Assembly (NCBI RefSeq): GCF_021190915.1
Contig: NZ_JAIOAP010000002.1
Span: 62,001-126,000, forward strand
Reading direction: 5' to 3'
Length of the DNA stretch: 64,000 bases
DNA from: Cohnella silvisoli
GTDB lineage: Bacteria > Bacillota > Bacilli > Paenibacillales > Paenibacillaceae
The translations under genes and the position numbers were made by a program. Shown here piece by piece: positions 8,434-15,960 of this stretch (position 1 is its first letter; the number at the start of each line of letters is the position of its first letter). The notes beneath the pieces are model-generated. The model was not told the DNA's origin, ran no database searches, and worked only from the letters and a program-made list of their open reading frames with translations.

Positions 8434-9183
8434 TTATACAAAAACCCACTTACCGTTATATGGATACTCCTCGAAAAAGGAGGGATCGGAATCGTTATTG
8501 GTAATCATTTCATCGATCTCTTCGAATTCACACACTTTAACTAACGATGTGACGCCGAACTTCGTCTTGTCGACAAGCGCCACGACCTGCTTCGAGCGCT
8601 CGATTATAGCTCTCTTGATCTCCACTTCCTCGAGATTAAAGTCGGTCGGACCGTTCTCCTTGGATACTCCTGCCAATCCCAAATAGTAGCGGTCGAAATG
8701 AAACTTCATAATCGTATCGCGCGTAATAGAGCCGACCATGGACATTTCCGTTTTTCTTAAATTGCCCCCAAGTAAATAAACGTTGTGATTGCTTTGCGCT
8801 AACAAAGCAGCTACTTGAATCGAGAAAGTAAAGACCGTAAGGTTTTTCTTCTTTAGCAGTTCTTTCGCGAATTCGGCAACCGTTGTACCGACATCTAATG
8901 CAATGACATCCCCTTCGCTAACTTGATCCGCCGCGTAAGCCGCGATCGTCTGCTTCAAATCGGAGTTCTGCTTCATCCTTTGGTTGTACATCGGTTCGAT
9001 TCCTAGTCCTGGAAGCGAAGCTCCACCCCGCTTACGAACGATGAGTCCCTTTTGCTCCAATTCCACCAAGTCCCGGCGCACCGTAACTTCGGATACGGCC
9101 AACAAGACAGCAAGCTGTTCAACCGACAAGGGAGAGCTTTTATTGAGATGATTAATAATTTCCTTTTCTCTCGGATTATTCAA
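8434..9183 (-). CDS. DeoR/GlpR family transcriptional regulator
   Basis: A 249-residue DeoR-family regulator. The N-terminal helix-turn-helix contains LSVEQLAVLLAVSEVTVRRDL, the family signature, at about residues 20-40. The rest is a sugar-phosphate-binding DeoRC domain with ALDVGTTVAEFA and a late VALVDKTKFG segment. The start is TTG at 9183, because AAGGAGG ends 8 bases before it; the frame also opens at a TTG at 9216, which has no ribosome site. The gene is divergent in control but on the same strand as the sugar operon it most likely represses, with shared operator motifs before both and its own terminator. Confidence 0.9.
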   Translation of the reverse strand: MNNPREKEIINHLNKSSPLSVEQLAVLLAVSEVTVRRDLVELEQKGLIVRKRGGASLPGLGIEPMYNQRMKQNSDLKQTIAAYAADQVSEGDVIALDVGTTVAEFAKELLKKKNLTVFTFSIQVAALLAQSNHNVYLLGGNLRKTEMSMVGSITRDTIMKFHFDRYYLGLAGVSKENGPTDFNLEEVEIKRAIIERSKQVVALVDKTKFGVTSLVKVCEFEEIDEMITNNDSDPSFFEEYPYNGKWVFV

Positions 9184-9204
9184 GATCAAAACCTCCTTAA
9201 GTTT

Positions 9205-9253
9205 TTGATTATTCAATCAACGTATGCGCATAATTGTGATCATTATATGATCA
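9205..9253. promoter_or_regulatory. Candidate autoregulatory operators
   Basis: TTGATTATTCAA at 9205-9216 matches, in reverse complement, 8304-8315 before the sugar operon. A separate palindrome, TGATCAT-TAT-ATGATCA, lies at 9237-9253. Both stand just upstream of the regulator's ribosome site and share the GATCAT core with the operon cluster. Confidence 0.5.
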
Positions 9254-9302
9254 AAGCTATTCTAAACGAAAATCACAAATATAACAATCCCAAAAGCAAA
9301 AA

Positions 9303-9325
9303 GGCCGGAGGCTTTGCCTGCGGCC
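9303..9325 (-). terminator. Orphan intrinsic terminator
   Basis: On the minus strand GGCCGCAGGC pairs with GCCTCCGGCC (one mismatch), followed by TTTTTGC. No convincing gene lies upstream of it in the gap from 9326 to 9850. Confidence 0.5.
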
Positions 9326-9851
9326 ATCAGAAGGAAAATAGGACCACCACAACCTACCTTACCTCCTTTTCGCGATAGGTACCAATATCCCTTTCGAACA
9401 GGAGGAAAACCCTTGTTCAGGCTTCTGAAAACAAACCCGAAACGTTGAATTTTTGCCCGCAGTAAACCGGTTCTCACTGTTCCCTGGGTGGTCTGGGGAA
9501 GCAAAGCGAAGTGGAAAGGACAATATCTCAGCCTATGGAACGCTTGATGCTTGGGATGCCCGCTTTTTTAGCTGCCAATAACCCGTTCTGTCCCATTCGA
9601 TTCCAATTCACGAAACGGAAAACTCGTGTGTGATATCCGGAAATCCGTTGATTGCAGCTACCAACTCAAGTGATGGCATTCGGAAATCCGCTGATTGGCA
9701 ACTCACTTTTGTCATGACATTTGGAAATCCGCGAATTGAAACTCTTCTGAGACAAGGGTATAATGGTACGTTTTCTCCGAAATGGCACGGAAATTAGGTG
9801 CCGGTTTAATAAAGCCTACATGAGTAGATGACCATTAGCTTTCTTATCGCG
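9326..9851. other. Long gap without a convincing gene
   Basis: No frame here has both a start with a ribosome site and a recognisable product. It holds the degenerate repeats at 9639-9760 and ends at the hairpin at 9858. A strong AGGAGGT on the minus strand near 9370 leads into no good frame, except a hydrophobic stretch ending at 9262 that resembles a decayed small membrane peptide. Confidence 0.4.
9639..9760. repeat. Degenerate tandem repeat, period about 42 bases
   Basis: GGAAATCCG starts at 9639, 9682 and 9723, each followed by a GATTG or AATTG word and then CAACTC or AAACTC. The periods are 43 and 41. A partial earlier unit (GGAAAACTCG) is at 9617. One unit contains GCAACTCACT, also present in the tandem repeat at 55515-55702. 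Confidence 0.6.
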
Positions 9852-9894
9852 CAAGTAAAACGGCTTCGCCGTCATTGGGACGGCGAAGCCGTTT
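9852..9894. repeat. Short copy of the CAAGTAAAACGGC repeat, forming a hairpin/terminator
   Basis: It begins like the full copies at 11451 and 46488, but the 3' part is replaced. Here AAACGGCTTCGCCGTC (9858-9873) and GACGGCGAAGCCGTTT (9879-9894) form a perfect 16-bp stem with a 5-base loop. On the minus strand it is followed by a T-rich run and lies 13 bases after the stop of the 9907 gene, so it probably terminates it. Confidence 0.7.
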
Positions 9895-9906
9895 GCTTCA
9901 TGAAAA

Positions 9907-10974
9907 TTACCGAGCCTTCGAGACCGAGACTGCGGATAAATCGTTCAGCTTTAGGAAGATACTTCTGACGCCGTCAGACCAAGCCGGGTCCTCCGCGTAA
10001 GTCTTGTTGAACCACACGAACGGTTCATGTCCCTCAGGGCGGCTTTTCCCAAGCTTCGCAATCAACTTGGCCGCAACTTGAGAGGAATCGCGAATGTTCG
10101 TATTGTAATCTTCCCAACTATGAAACACGTTAAAAGGGTTGTTGGCAATTTCCTCCGCGTTTTTTTTGGACTTCGGAACAAACCCCTGCTCTTGGCCCGT
10201 GATGGCGAACAATAATAACGGATGGATATCATATTCGCGAGCGCTATTGACAATCGCATCGAAATAAGGCTCCTCTGCCAACAACGCATCTCGATTTCTC
10301 AAATATTGTTTCAAAGCTTTCGTATCAATGTCGGTATACCGCAGTTGCTGCGGCATTCCCAGATCCATTTGCCGAGGCGCCGCAGCAATCTGAGGAGTTG
10401 TAGAAGAAACCTCTTGTTGCAGTTGCTGTTGCGGCTGCGGTTTAGATAGGGATATATAAAGTCCCACAACGGTTGCGCAGATGATCACTGCAGAAATCCA
10501 TGCCCCTACGTGCCGTATCCTCAGCCGGAACAATGGGAAGGGGCGGCCAGAAGCCACACTCAAATCGCCTTCGAGATCCCACTCAAGCTTCTGTACATTT
10601 CTGCGCGTCAGTCGAGAACTTAACTGCTCCGGGCTCCATCTGCCTGGAGAACGTTCGTTCACCCAACTCAGAATCGGCTCCAATAGCCGTTCGCTGTGAT
10701 CCGCTCCGTCATAATCAAATTCAGCGCACAGATCCAGCACGTCACCCGGTTTGACTTCTCTCTGTTCGCCAAGCAAACAATCGGATATAAGCTTATCCGT
10801 CATCCGGTTTTTCAAATCTGCCGGGATGTTGGGCAGCCTTTGCTGCAAGGTCCGGCGGATGGCATCCGCCACGATCTCGGCTCGGCGGTCTCCTGGAAGC
10901 GGAGCGTATTTCGTATGCACGTAACGGCGGATGACGTTAATATCCGTCGGCGAGAGCAATGCCGCTCTTTCCAT
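9907..10974 (-). CDS. Membrane-anchored protein with a lytic-transglycosylase/glucosaminidase-like domain
   Basis: A 355-residue protein with three parts: about 150 cytosolic residues of unknown type, one membrane segment near residues 155-175 (VGAWISAVIICATVVGLYI), and an outer part. The outer part has a Gln-rich linker and then a compact domain with LLFAITGQEQGF, where the Glu sits as in lysozyme-like and glucosaminidase domains, and NNPFNVFHSWEDYN, typical of the same fold. A role in cell-wall cleavage is therefore plausible but not certain. ATG at 10974 is chosen because GGGGGAGG lies 7 bases before it. The gene stands alone. Confidence 0.75.
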   Translation of the reverse strand: MERAALLSPTDINVIRRYVHTKYAPLPGDRRAEIVADAIRRTLQQRLPNIPADLKNRMTDKLISDCLLGEQREVKPGDVLDLCAEFDYDGADHSERLLEPILSWVNERSPGRWSPEQLSSRLTRRNVQKLEWDLEGDLSVASGRPFPLFRLRIRHVGAWISAVIICATVVGLYISLSKPQPQQQLQQEVSSTTPQIAAAPRQMDLGMPQQLRYTDIDTKALKQYLRNRDALLAEEPYFDAIVNSAREYDIHPLLLFAITGQEQGFVPKSKKNAEEIANNPFNVFHSWEDYNTNIRDSSQVAAKLIAKLGKSRPEGHEPFVWFNKTYAEDPAWSDGVRSIFLKLNDLSAVSVSKAR

Positions 10975-11098
10975 AACCACACCTCCCCCGATGACCTGTT
11001 CAATCCCCCATAGTTTAACATAGAGGAAAGATTTGGGGGAAGCCTGTCCAACGGCCCATATGCGGACGCTAATCGCTCAATATCGAGCTTTTTCTTTA

Positions 11099-11422
11099 TT
11101 ATTCGATTGCCGATGCAGCGAGAATGATGGCTTCCCTAACCTCTTCGCTTCGGATAAACTCGTTAACTTGATCCTTCTCCCACTCCGTAAGCTGATATTC
11201 GCAATCGCAGCCTTCATCCAAAGTGACAAGCTGAATCGGATGCCCTTCGTGCGTGCAAATCGCCATGATCGCAAAATCGATCAAATCAAGCGGAAGCGGG
11301 GTTTCGTCCGACGTTTCAACCTTTAGCATGACGTCTACCCACTGATCGTCCCGCCTCTCCGCTTTGTAATGAAAACCTGCAAATTTGAGCTCTGTCCACA
11401 GCTCATCTCCATAACGAATCAT
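11099..11422 (-). CDS. Hypothetical protein, 107 aa
   Basis: A 107-residue acidic soluble protein beginning MIRYGDELWTEL, with a strong ribosome site (AAGGGGGAGC) before the ATG. It contains a hydrophobic strand-helix LDLIDFAIMAICTHEG and a DEGCDCEY motif, then a helical end. I do not recognise the family. No signal peptide or membrane segment is evident. It follows gltD on the same strand, but a terminator and a full copy of the interspersed repeat separate them, so it is probably transcribed on its own. Confidence 0.7.
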   Translation of the reverse strand: MIRYGDELWTELKFAGFHYKAERRDDQWVDVMLKVETSDETPLPLDLIDFAIMAICTHEGHPIQLVTLDEGCDCEYQLTEWEKDQVNEFIRSEEVREAIILAASAIE

Positions 11423-11450
11423 TAATGCTCCCCCTTCCCTTCTCGCAATT

Positions 11451-11550
11451 CAAGTAAAACGGCTTCGCCGTCCGAAGGACGGGGATATACGTTTGTATCG
11501 AGCGATTAGATGAGTATAGGGACATAGAAACTTATACTTTCTAATCGTTT
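11451..11550. repeat. Interspersed structured repeat, full copy A
   Basis: A 100-base element nearly identical to 46488-46587. It contains two mutually exclusive GC hairpins (ACGGC-TTC-GCCGT and CCGTCC-GAA-GGACGG), a conserved TATACGTTTGTATCGAGC linker, and a long hairpin with outer stem CGATTAGA (11503-11510)/TCTAATCG (11540-11547) and inner stem AGTATAGG/CTTATACT. Outer-stem differences between the copies are compensatory. Confidence 0.75.
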
Positions 11551-11551
11551 C

Positions 11552-11588
11552 AAAAAGAGGCTGTTCCCAGTCGATCGGAACAACCTCT
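11552..11588 (-). terminator. Terminator of gltD
   Basis: On the minus strand, AGAGGTTGTTCC pairs with GGAACAGCCTCT and TTTTTG follows, 20 bases after the gltD stop. Confidence 0.85.
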
Positions 11589-11608
11589 CTCATCCTGTTA
11601 CTCATCCG

Positions 11609-13099
11609 TTAAGGCAGCATCGTGCTTCCCATCAAGTATTTATCGACTTCGCGAGCCGCTTCGCGACCTTCGTTGATCGCCCAGACGATCAAGCTTTGTC
11701 CGCGTCTCATATCGCCCGCTGCGAATACTTTGTCGACGTTCGTCTTATATTTGCCGTACGCCGCTTTCACGTTCGTCCGGCGATCCGTTTCCAAGCTCAG
11801 TTGATCGATGATGGTGCGCTCAGGCCCTTCGAAGCCAACGGCTACGAGAACAAGATCTGCAGGCCATACTTTCTCGGTGCCTGGAATCTCTTCGTAAATC
11901 TTGCACCCCTGCTCGTCCACATAACGGCGAATTTGTACCGTGTGCAGCTCTTTAACGTTGCCGTTCTCGTCGCCGACGAATTTCTTCGTGAGCACGGAGA
12001 ATGCGCGCGGATCTTCGCCATACAATGCCTTCGCTTCCTCATGCGCATAGTCGAGCGTATAGACGTTCGGGAATTCCGGCCAAGGATTGTTAATCGAATC
12101 GCGTTCCAAAGGAGCTTTGGAATGGGTACCGAATTGTGTCACGCTCTCGCAACCATGACGAAGCGCTGTAGCTACGCAATCCGTTCCCGTATCACCGCCG
12201 CCGATAACGATAACATGCTTCTTATTACCGGAAATATAAGTGCCTTCTTGCAATCCGTTATCCAAGTAGCTCTTGATCGTGCTGTTCAAGTAATCCATCG
12301 CCTGATAGATCCCTTTCAGCTCGTGCCCTTCCACGTTGCCGATCGGACGGGCTTTCGTTGCGCCGCCGCAAAGGACGACGGAATCGAATTGCTCAAGCAG
12401 CTCTTGAGAGGAGATGTCCTTGCCGATTTCCGTATTCACGACGAACTTCACGCCTTCTGCAGCCAGAAGATCGACGCGGCGCTGTACGATATCCTTCTCC
12501 AGCTTCATCGAAGGAATGCCGTAAGTCAGAAGGCCGCCAATGCGATCCGCTCTCTCGTATACCGTAACGGTATGGCCGGCTTTGTTAAGTTGAGCCGCAG
12601 CTGCTAGTCCCGCAGGACCGGAGCCAACAACAGCCACTTTCTTGCCCGTGCGCGTTTTCGGCGGTTCGGCTACGACCCAGCCTTCCTCGAAAGCACGGTC
12701 GATAATCGCTTGCTCGATCGTCTTGATCGTTACCGATTCGCCGATGAGACCGACCGTACATGAGCCTTCGCAAGGCGCCGGACATACACGTCCCGTAAAT
12801 TCGGGGAAGTTATTCGTTTTCATCAGACGATCGTAAGCTTCTTTCCAGAGCCCTCTGTAAATAAGGCTGTTCCACTCCGGAATCAAGTTATTAATGGGAC
12901 AGCCGGAGACGCTTCCTCCAAGCTCGATCCCGGTATGACAGTAGGGGGTTCCGCAATCCATGCAGCGCGCGCCTTGCGTGCGAAGCTGCTCTTCGGAGAA
13001 CATCCGGTGGAATTCATTCCAGTCCTTGATGCGCTCCAACGGATCGCGGTCGCTCGGAAGCTCCCGTTTATATTCCATGAATCCCGTAGGTGTCGACAT
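11609..13099 (-). CDS. gltD: Glutamate synthase small (beta) subunit
   Basis: A 496-residue NADPH-dependent oxidoreductase subunit of glutamate synthase, which feeds electrons for converting glutamine plus 2-oxoglutarate to two glutamates. The N-terminus has the two Cys clusters for 4Fe-4S centres (CMDCGTPYCH, CPINN, then CPAPCEGSC). FAD binding is shown by VVGSGPAGLAAAAQL and NADPH binding by VIGGGDTGTDCV; the final FAD motif is VFAAGDMRRGQS. ATG at 13099 is preferred: GGAGG at 13107-13111 precedes it and lies inside an alternative upstream ATG. The large subunit gene is not in the window. Closely related NADPH oxidoreductases (for example NfnB-like) are less likely given the length. Confidence 0.93.
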   Translation of the reverse strand: MSTPTGFMEYKRELPSDRDPLERIKDWNEFHRMFSEEQLRTQGARCMDCGTPYCHTGIELGGSVSGCPINNLIPEWNSLIYRGLWKEAYDRLMKTNNFPEFTGRVCPAPCEGSCTVGLIGESVTIKTIEQAIIDRAFEEGWVVAEPPKTRTGKKVAVVGSGPAGLAAAAQLNKAGHTVTVYERADRIGGLLTYGIPSMKLEKDIVQRRVDLLAAEGVKFVVNTEIGKDISSQELLEQFDSVVLCGGATKARPIGNVEGHELKGIYQAMDYLNSTIKSYLDNGLQEGTYISGNKKHVIVIGGGDTGTDCVATALRHGCESVTQFGTHSKAPLERDSINNPWPEFPNVYTLDYAHEEAKALYGEDPRAFSVLTKKFVGDENGNVKELHTVQIRRYVDEQGCKIYEEIPGTEKVWPADLVLVAVGFEGPERTIIDQLSLETDRRTNVKAAYGKYKTNVDKVFAAGDMRRGQSLIVWAINEGREAAREVDKYLMGSTMLP

Positions 13100-13279
13100 C
13101 TTCTTTTCCTCCATCTGTCGGTATTTCGCTTATGCGCCGCTTAATTTATACCTCATTCACTATATCCGTTGGTGCCCTATCTTGCAAGCCTGTTCGTTGC
13201 AATATTTGATAGTCGATAATAGACCATCCTAACATAAGAATCCTTATGCCAGAATGGATTTTCAGTTAAATTGTTTGCA

Positions 13280-13771
13280 CTATTCAGACACAACACGTTC
13301 GTAGACGCAAAAGGTAAAGGGTACCGTATTTTTCTCGTCTTGCGTTCCGGGTACGCGCGAGATCAGATTCCATTCCTTAAGATCGAAATGCGGAAAATAA
13401 GCGTCCCCATCGAACGCCTGTCCAATCTCGGTTATGAGCATGCGATCCGCAACATCAATCATTTGGTTGAAAATCTCTGCGCCGCCAATAACCATTAATT
13501 CATCATGCCCGTATTTCACTAGTGCTTCTTGAACGGTACGAACAAGCTCGCAACCCTCCGGAGCTTCTTCCAAAGTTCGGGACAGTATGACATTCGTTCG
13601 GTCTCTCAAAGGTTTGAGCAGCGATTCAAACGTCTTCCTACCCATAAGAACCGGTTTTCCGAGCGTGTTCTGCGTAAAATATTTCATTTCCGCGGGCAAC
13701 CGCCAAGGCAAATCGTTATCGGTTCCGATGATGCCATTAGAGGCAACGGCGGCAATAAAAGTAACGGTCAT
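13280..13771 (-). CDS. folA: Dihydrofolate reductase
   Basis: A 163-residue DHFR, which reduces dihydrofolate to tetrahydrofolate with NADPH. The N-terminal strand TFIAAVASNGIIG, the catalytic-acid loop DNDLPWRLPAEMKYF (Asp in the active site near residue 27), the NADPH loop VLMGRKTFES, and the late GGAEIF motif are all intact. The frame is open upstream, but ATG at 13771 gives the usual length and has AAAGGAA before it. In many Bacillota folA follows thyA directly; here a sigma/cupredoxin module separates them. Confidence 0.96.
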   Translation of the reverse strand: MTVTFIAAVASNGIIGTDNDLPWRLPAEMKYFTQNTLGKPVLMGRKTFESLLKPLRDRTNVILSRTLEEAPEGCELVRTVQEALVKYGHDELMVIGGAEIFNQMIDVADRMLITEIGQAFDGDAYFPHFDLKEWNLISRVPGTQDEKNTVPFTFCVYERVVSE

Positions 13772-13872
13772 GGTTGTATTCCTTTTCCGATTATTAATCA
13801 GCTTTTTTCTCATCATACCATACCCGCATGCCGCTGCCTACCCGAGCGAATGTGAAGGATTTGTTGCCAAAT

Positions 13873-14640
13873 TCAAGCGTCTCCGGACGTTGCCGGTTGC
13901 GAGGAACCGAACATCTTAGGTCCGCGTGGCGAAGAAGAATGGCTGTCGGGTTCAAGCGTTACGCCGACCGCATCGATATCGGATATTCCTTCGGTCAACG
14001 GAAGGGTCATAATGCCGATCCCCGATGCTCCGACCGTAAAAGTACCTGCGCTAGTCCGCTTGCCGTCTTTCAGCAGCCACACTTGATAGGCTTCGCCGCC
14101 TCGTGTCTGCGGAGAGCCGAACACATAGACGACAAACTGTTCCTTGTTATCGGATCGTACCAAACAAGCGACGCCGTAAGCGTGCGTACTGTCATCGAAC
14201 TTACCGCTCTCTCTCACTGCGCTTAAACGAAACAGCGTTTCGATGTTGGCCGGCGTTTGGACGGATGTTTCCTGCCCCGATATTCCGGATTGCGCATCCC
14301 TGAACAGCCATCCGGATAAGAACGCCGCCAGTACGATCGCAGTCCCGATTGCCCATCTCAAATAAATTCGATTGCGCAGTGTTGACGTTTTCTTTATTTG
14401 CTTATCATTTGTCGATTCCATAAGCGGCCCCAACACGTATTCTTTTAAGTCTGCTGGCGGTTCTATCAGTTCTACGTCGTCAGCCAGCCGGTCCCACACC
14501 TCGCCCCACAGGGCCGCATCTTCTTTGCAAGAGGAGCAGGTCGCCAAGTGCCGTTCAACTCTTTTGCGCTGCATATCGGATCCTTCGCCAGATAAATATT
14601 CAAACAAAACTTCGCATGTAGACGTTTCCCGGTTGTTCAT
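13873..14640 (-). CDS. Anti-sigma factor (zinc-finger, RskA type)
   Basis: A 255-residue membrane anti-sigma factor. Residues 1-70 form a zinc-binding anti-sigma domain (ERHLATCSSCKEDAALW, giving the HxxxCxxC motif). A membrane segment follows near residues 90-112 (WAIGTAIVLAAFLSGWLF), then an extracellular RskA-like domain, including VYVFGSPQ, GGEAYQVWLLKDG and a PLTEGISDIDAVGVTLEPD stretch. It starts 2 bases after the ECF sigma stop with GGGAGG before its ATG, so the pair is translated together. It should hold the sigma factor at the membrane until a signal, probably envelope or redox, releases it. Confidence 0.92.
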   Translation of the reverse strand: MNNRETSTCEVLFEYLSGEGSDMQRKRVERHLATCSSCKEDAALWGEVWDRLADDVELIEPPADLKEYVLGPLMESTNDKQIKKTSTLRNRIYLRWAIGTAIVLAAFLSGWLFRDAQSGISGQETSVQTPANIETLFRLSAVRESGKFDDSTHAYGVACLVRSDNKEQFVVYVFGSPQTRGGEAYQVWLLKDGKRTSAGTFTVGASGIGIMTLPLTEGISDIDAVGVTLEPDSHSSSPRGPKMFGSSQPATSGDA

Positions 14641-14642
14641 CC

Positions 14643-15209
14643 TTAACTTTCCTCCCTCAAGCCCTGAAGATGTCGACGCAGCGTTTTGAGCGCCTGATGG
14701 AGCCGGCTTTTGACCGTGCCTACCGGTTCTCCGCCCATCTCCGCAATTTCATTCAGCGTATAGCCTTTCCAATACAGCAATTCGATGACTCTCCGCTGAG
14801 GCTGGCTTAACCGCCTAGACGCCGTGGCAATGACCGATTGCTGATCACTGCGAATAAAAACGGATTCGGGATTGTCGGAATTAAGGCTGCCATACGATTC
14901 GTTAATGTCATCTATAGGAACCATAGCTTGATGTCTTCGCTCGCGCCTTAAGACATCGATGGAAATATGCCTTGTCATCGTAATCAACCAGCTTGTATAT
15001 GCCCCTTTGCTTGAATCGTACTCCGCTTTCGTTGCCCATAGACGGGTGAAAACAAGCTGCACGATTTCACGCGCCAACGACTCGCTGCCGGCAACGCGGA
15101 CGGCAAACGAATAGACGAGGCGGACGTGGCGATCGTACAACTCGGCAAGCGCATCTCTGCGTCCTTCACGGAGTTGACGCATTAATTCCCCATCGGAATG
15201 ATTAGGCAT
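14643..15209 (-). CDS. ECF-type RNA polymerase sigma factor
   Basis: A 188-residue extracytoplasmic-function sigma factor (SigK/RpoE-like). Region 2 is at about residues 20-90 (AELYDRHVRLVYSFAVRV, then FTRLWATK), and region 4 at about 130-180 (LSQPQRRVIELLYWKGYTLNEIA split around a helix-turn-helix, ending VGTVKSRLHQALKTLRR). AAGGAGC precedes the ATG. It is co-transcribed with its anti-sigma factor. Its targets likely include its own module; the two cupredoxin genes upstream are candidates by position only. Confidence 0.94.
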   Translation of the reverse strand: MPNHSDGELMRQLREGRRDALAELYDRHVRLVYSFAVRVAGSESLAREIVQLVFTRLWATKAEYDSSKGAYTSWLITMTRHISIDVLRRERRHQAMVPIDDINESYGSLNSDNPESVFIRSDQQSVIATASRRLSQPQRRVIELLYWKGYTLNEIAEMGGEPVGTVKSRLHQALKTLRRHLQGLREES

Positions 15210-15234
15210 CTGGTTCTGCTCCTTGTCGTCAAAC

Positions 15235-15264
15235 AGGCGGATGGGAGAATACTCCCACCCGCCC
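15235..15264 (-). terminator. Terminator or attenuator between cupredoxin and sigma genes
   Basis: On the minus strand a 13-bp stem (GGGCGGGTGGGAG with CTCCCATCCGCCT, one wobble) with a 4-base loop and a short GTTTG tail lies between the two genes. The weak T-run suggests partial read-through. Confidence 0.55.
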
Positions 15265-15273
15265 TCCTTTGTC

Positions 15274-15960
15274 TCAATTGTCTTCTACTACGATCGTTCC
15301 CGTCATTCCCGGATGCGGCGAGCAAAAGTAAGAAAATGTTCCCGTTTCGTCGAACTTCACTTCGCCGGCGACGTCTTTCCCGATGAGACCGGTATCGAAT
15401 TCCCCGCCATCCGCGGTTGCCGTATGCTTGACCTTGTCACGATTAATAAACTTAACCGTGCCGCCTTTGCGAATAGTCACCTTATCCGGCGAAAAAGTGA
15501 AATCCTTGATTTCGACGATCGTCGTTTTATCGGCAGCTTCCGCTTCCCCCTGTTCCGGCTTCTTCGAAGGTTCCGGTGATGGCTTCGGAGCAGACGGCTC
15601 AGGGGATGGCTTGGAAGCGGACGGCTTCGGCGTCGCTTCATGCTCGTGCGACTCCTCTGCCGACGGGCTTGGCGATGCCGATTCTTTTGTTCCCCCTTCC
15701 TTGGAAGGCTGCGCGCTAGGCTCCGTCGAAGCGGACTCAGAAGGAGACGAAGACGCGGAAGCTGACGGAGTGGCCGGTGAAGCGGACGCGGATTCTGATG
15801 ACGGCGCGACTGATTCGGAAGGCGCTTGGGACGTTTCGTTATAAGGTGTATTCGACGCAGTCGCCTGATCTTCCTTCGTGGAAGAAGAACAAGCGGCTAG
15901 AGCGATGATCATGATGGCTAACATCAACGCATATAAGCAGTTCTTAAGCTGAATCCTCAT
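15274..15960 (-). CDS. Cupredoxin-domain lipoprotein
   Basis: A 228-residue secreted lipoprotein. The signal peptide ends with lipobox LAAC near residue 22. Then comes a roughly 110-residue low-complexity linker rich in Ser, Pro, Glu and Ala, which should span the cell wall, and a C-terminal cupredoxin of about 85 residues. Type 1 copper ligands are visible: His in VKHTA, and Cys, His and Met in CSPHPGM. The start ATG at 15960 overlaps the stop of the upstream gene as ATGA, so translation is coupled. A role in extracellular electron transfer or copper handling is likely; the partner is unknown. Confidence 0.92.
   Translation of the reverse strand: MRIQLKNCLYALMLAIMIIALAACSSSTKEDQATASNTPYNETSQAPSESVAPSSESASASPATPSASASSSPSESASTEPSAQPSKEGGTKESASPSPSAEESHEHEATPKPSASKPSPEPSAPKPSPEPSKKPEQGEAEAADKTTIVEIKDFTFSPDKVTIRKGGTVKFINRDKVKHTATADGGEFDTGLIGKDVAGEVKFDETGTFSYFCSPHPGMTGTIVVEDN

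Noticed and set aside
9262-9504. 80-codon minus-strand frame ending in a hydrophobic helix
   Set aside because: TTG start without a ribosome site, and the intrinsic terminator at 9303-9325 lies within it. Kept only as part of an inference about a lost peptide.
11060-11098. Terminator-like GCTC-aatatc-GAGC hairpin with T-run on the plus strand
   Set aside because: Short 4-bp stem, and no plus-strand gene ends there.
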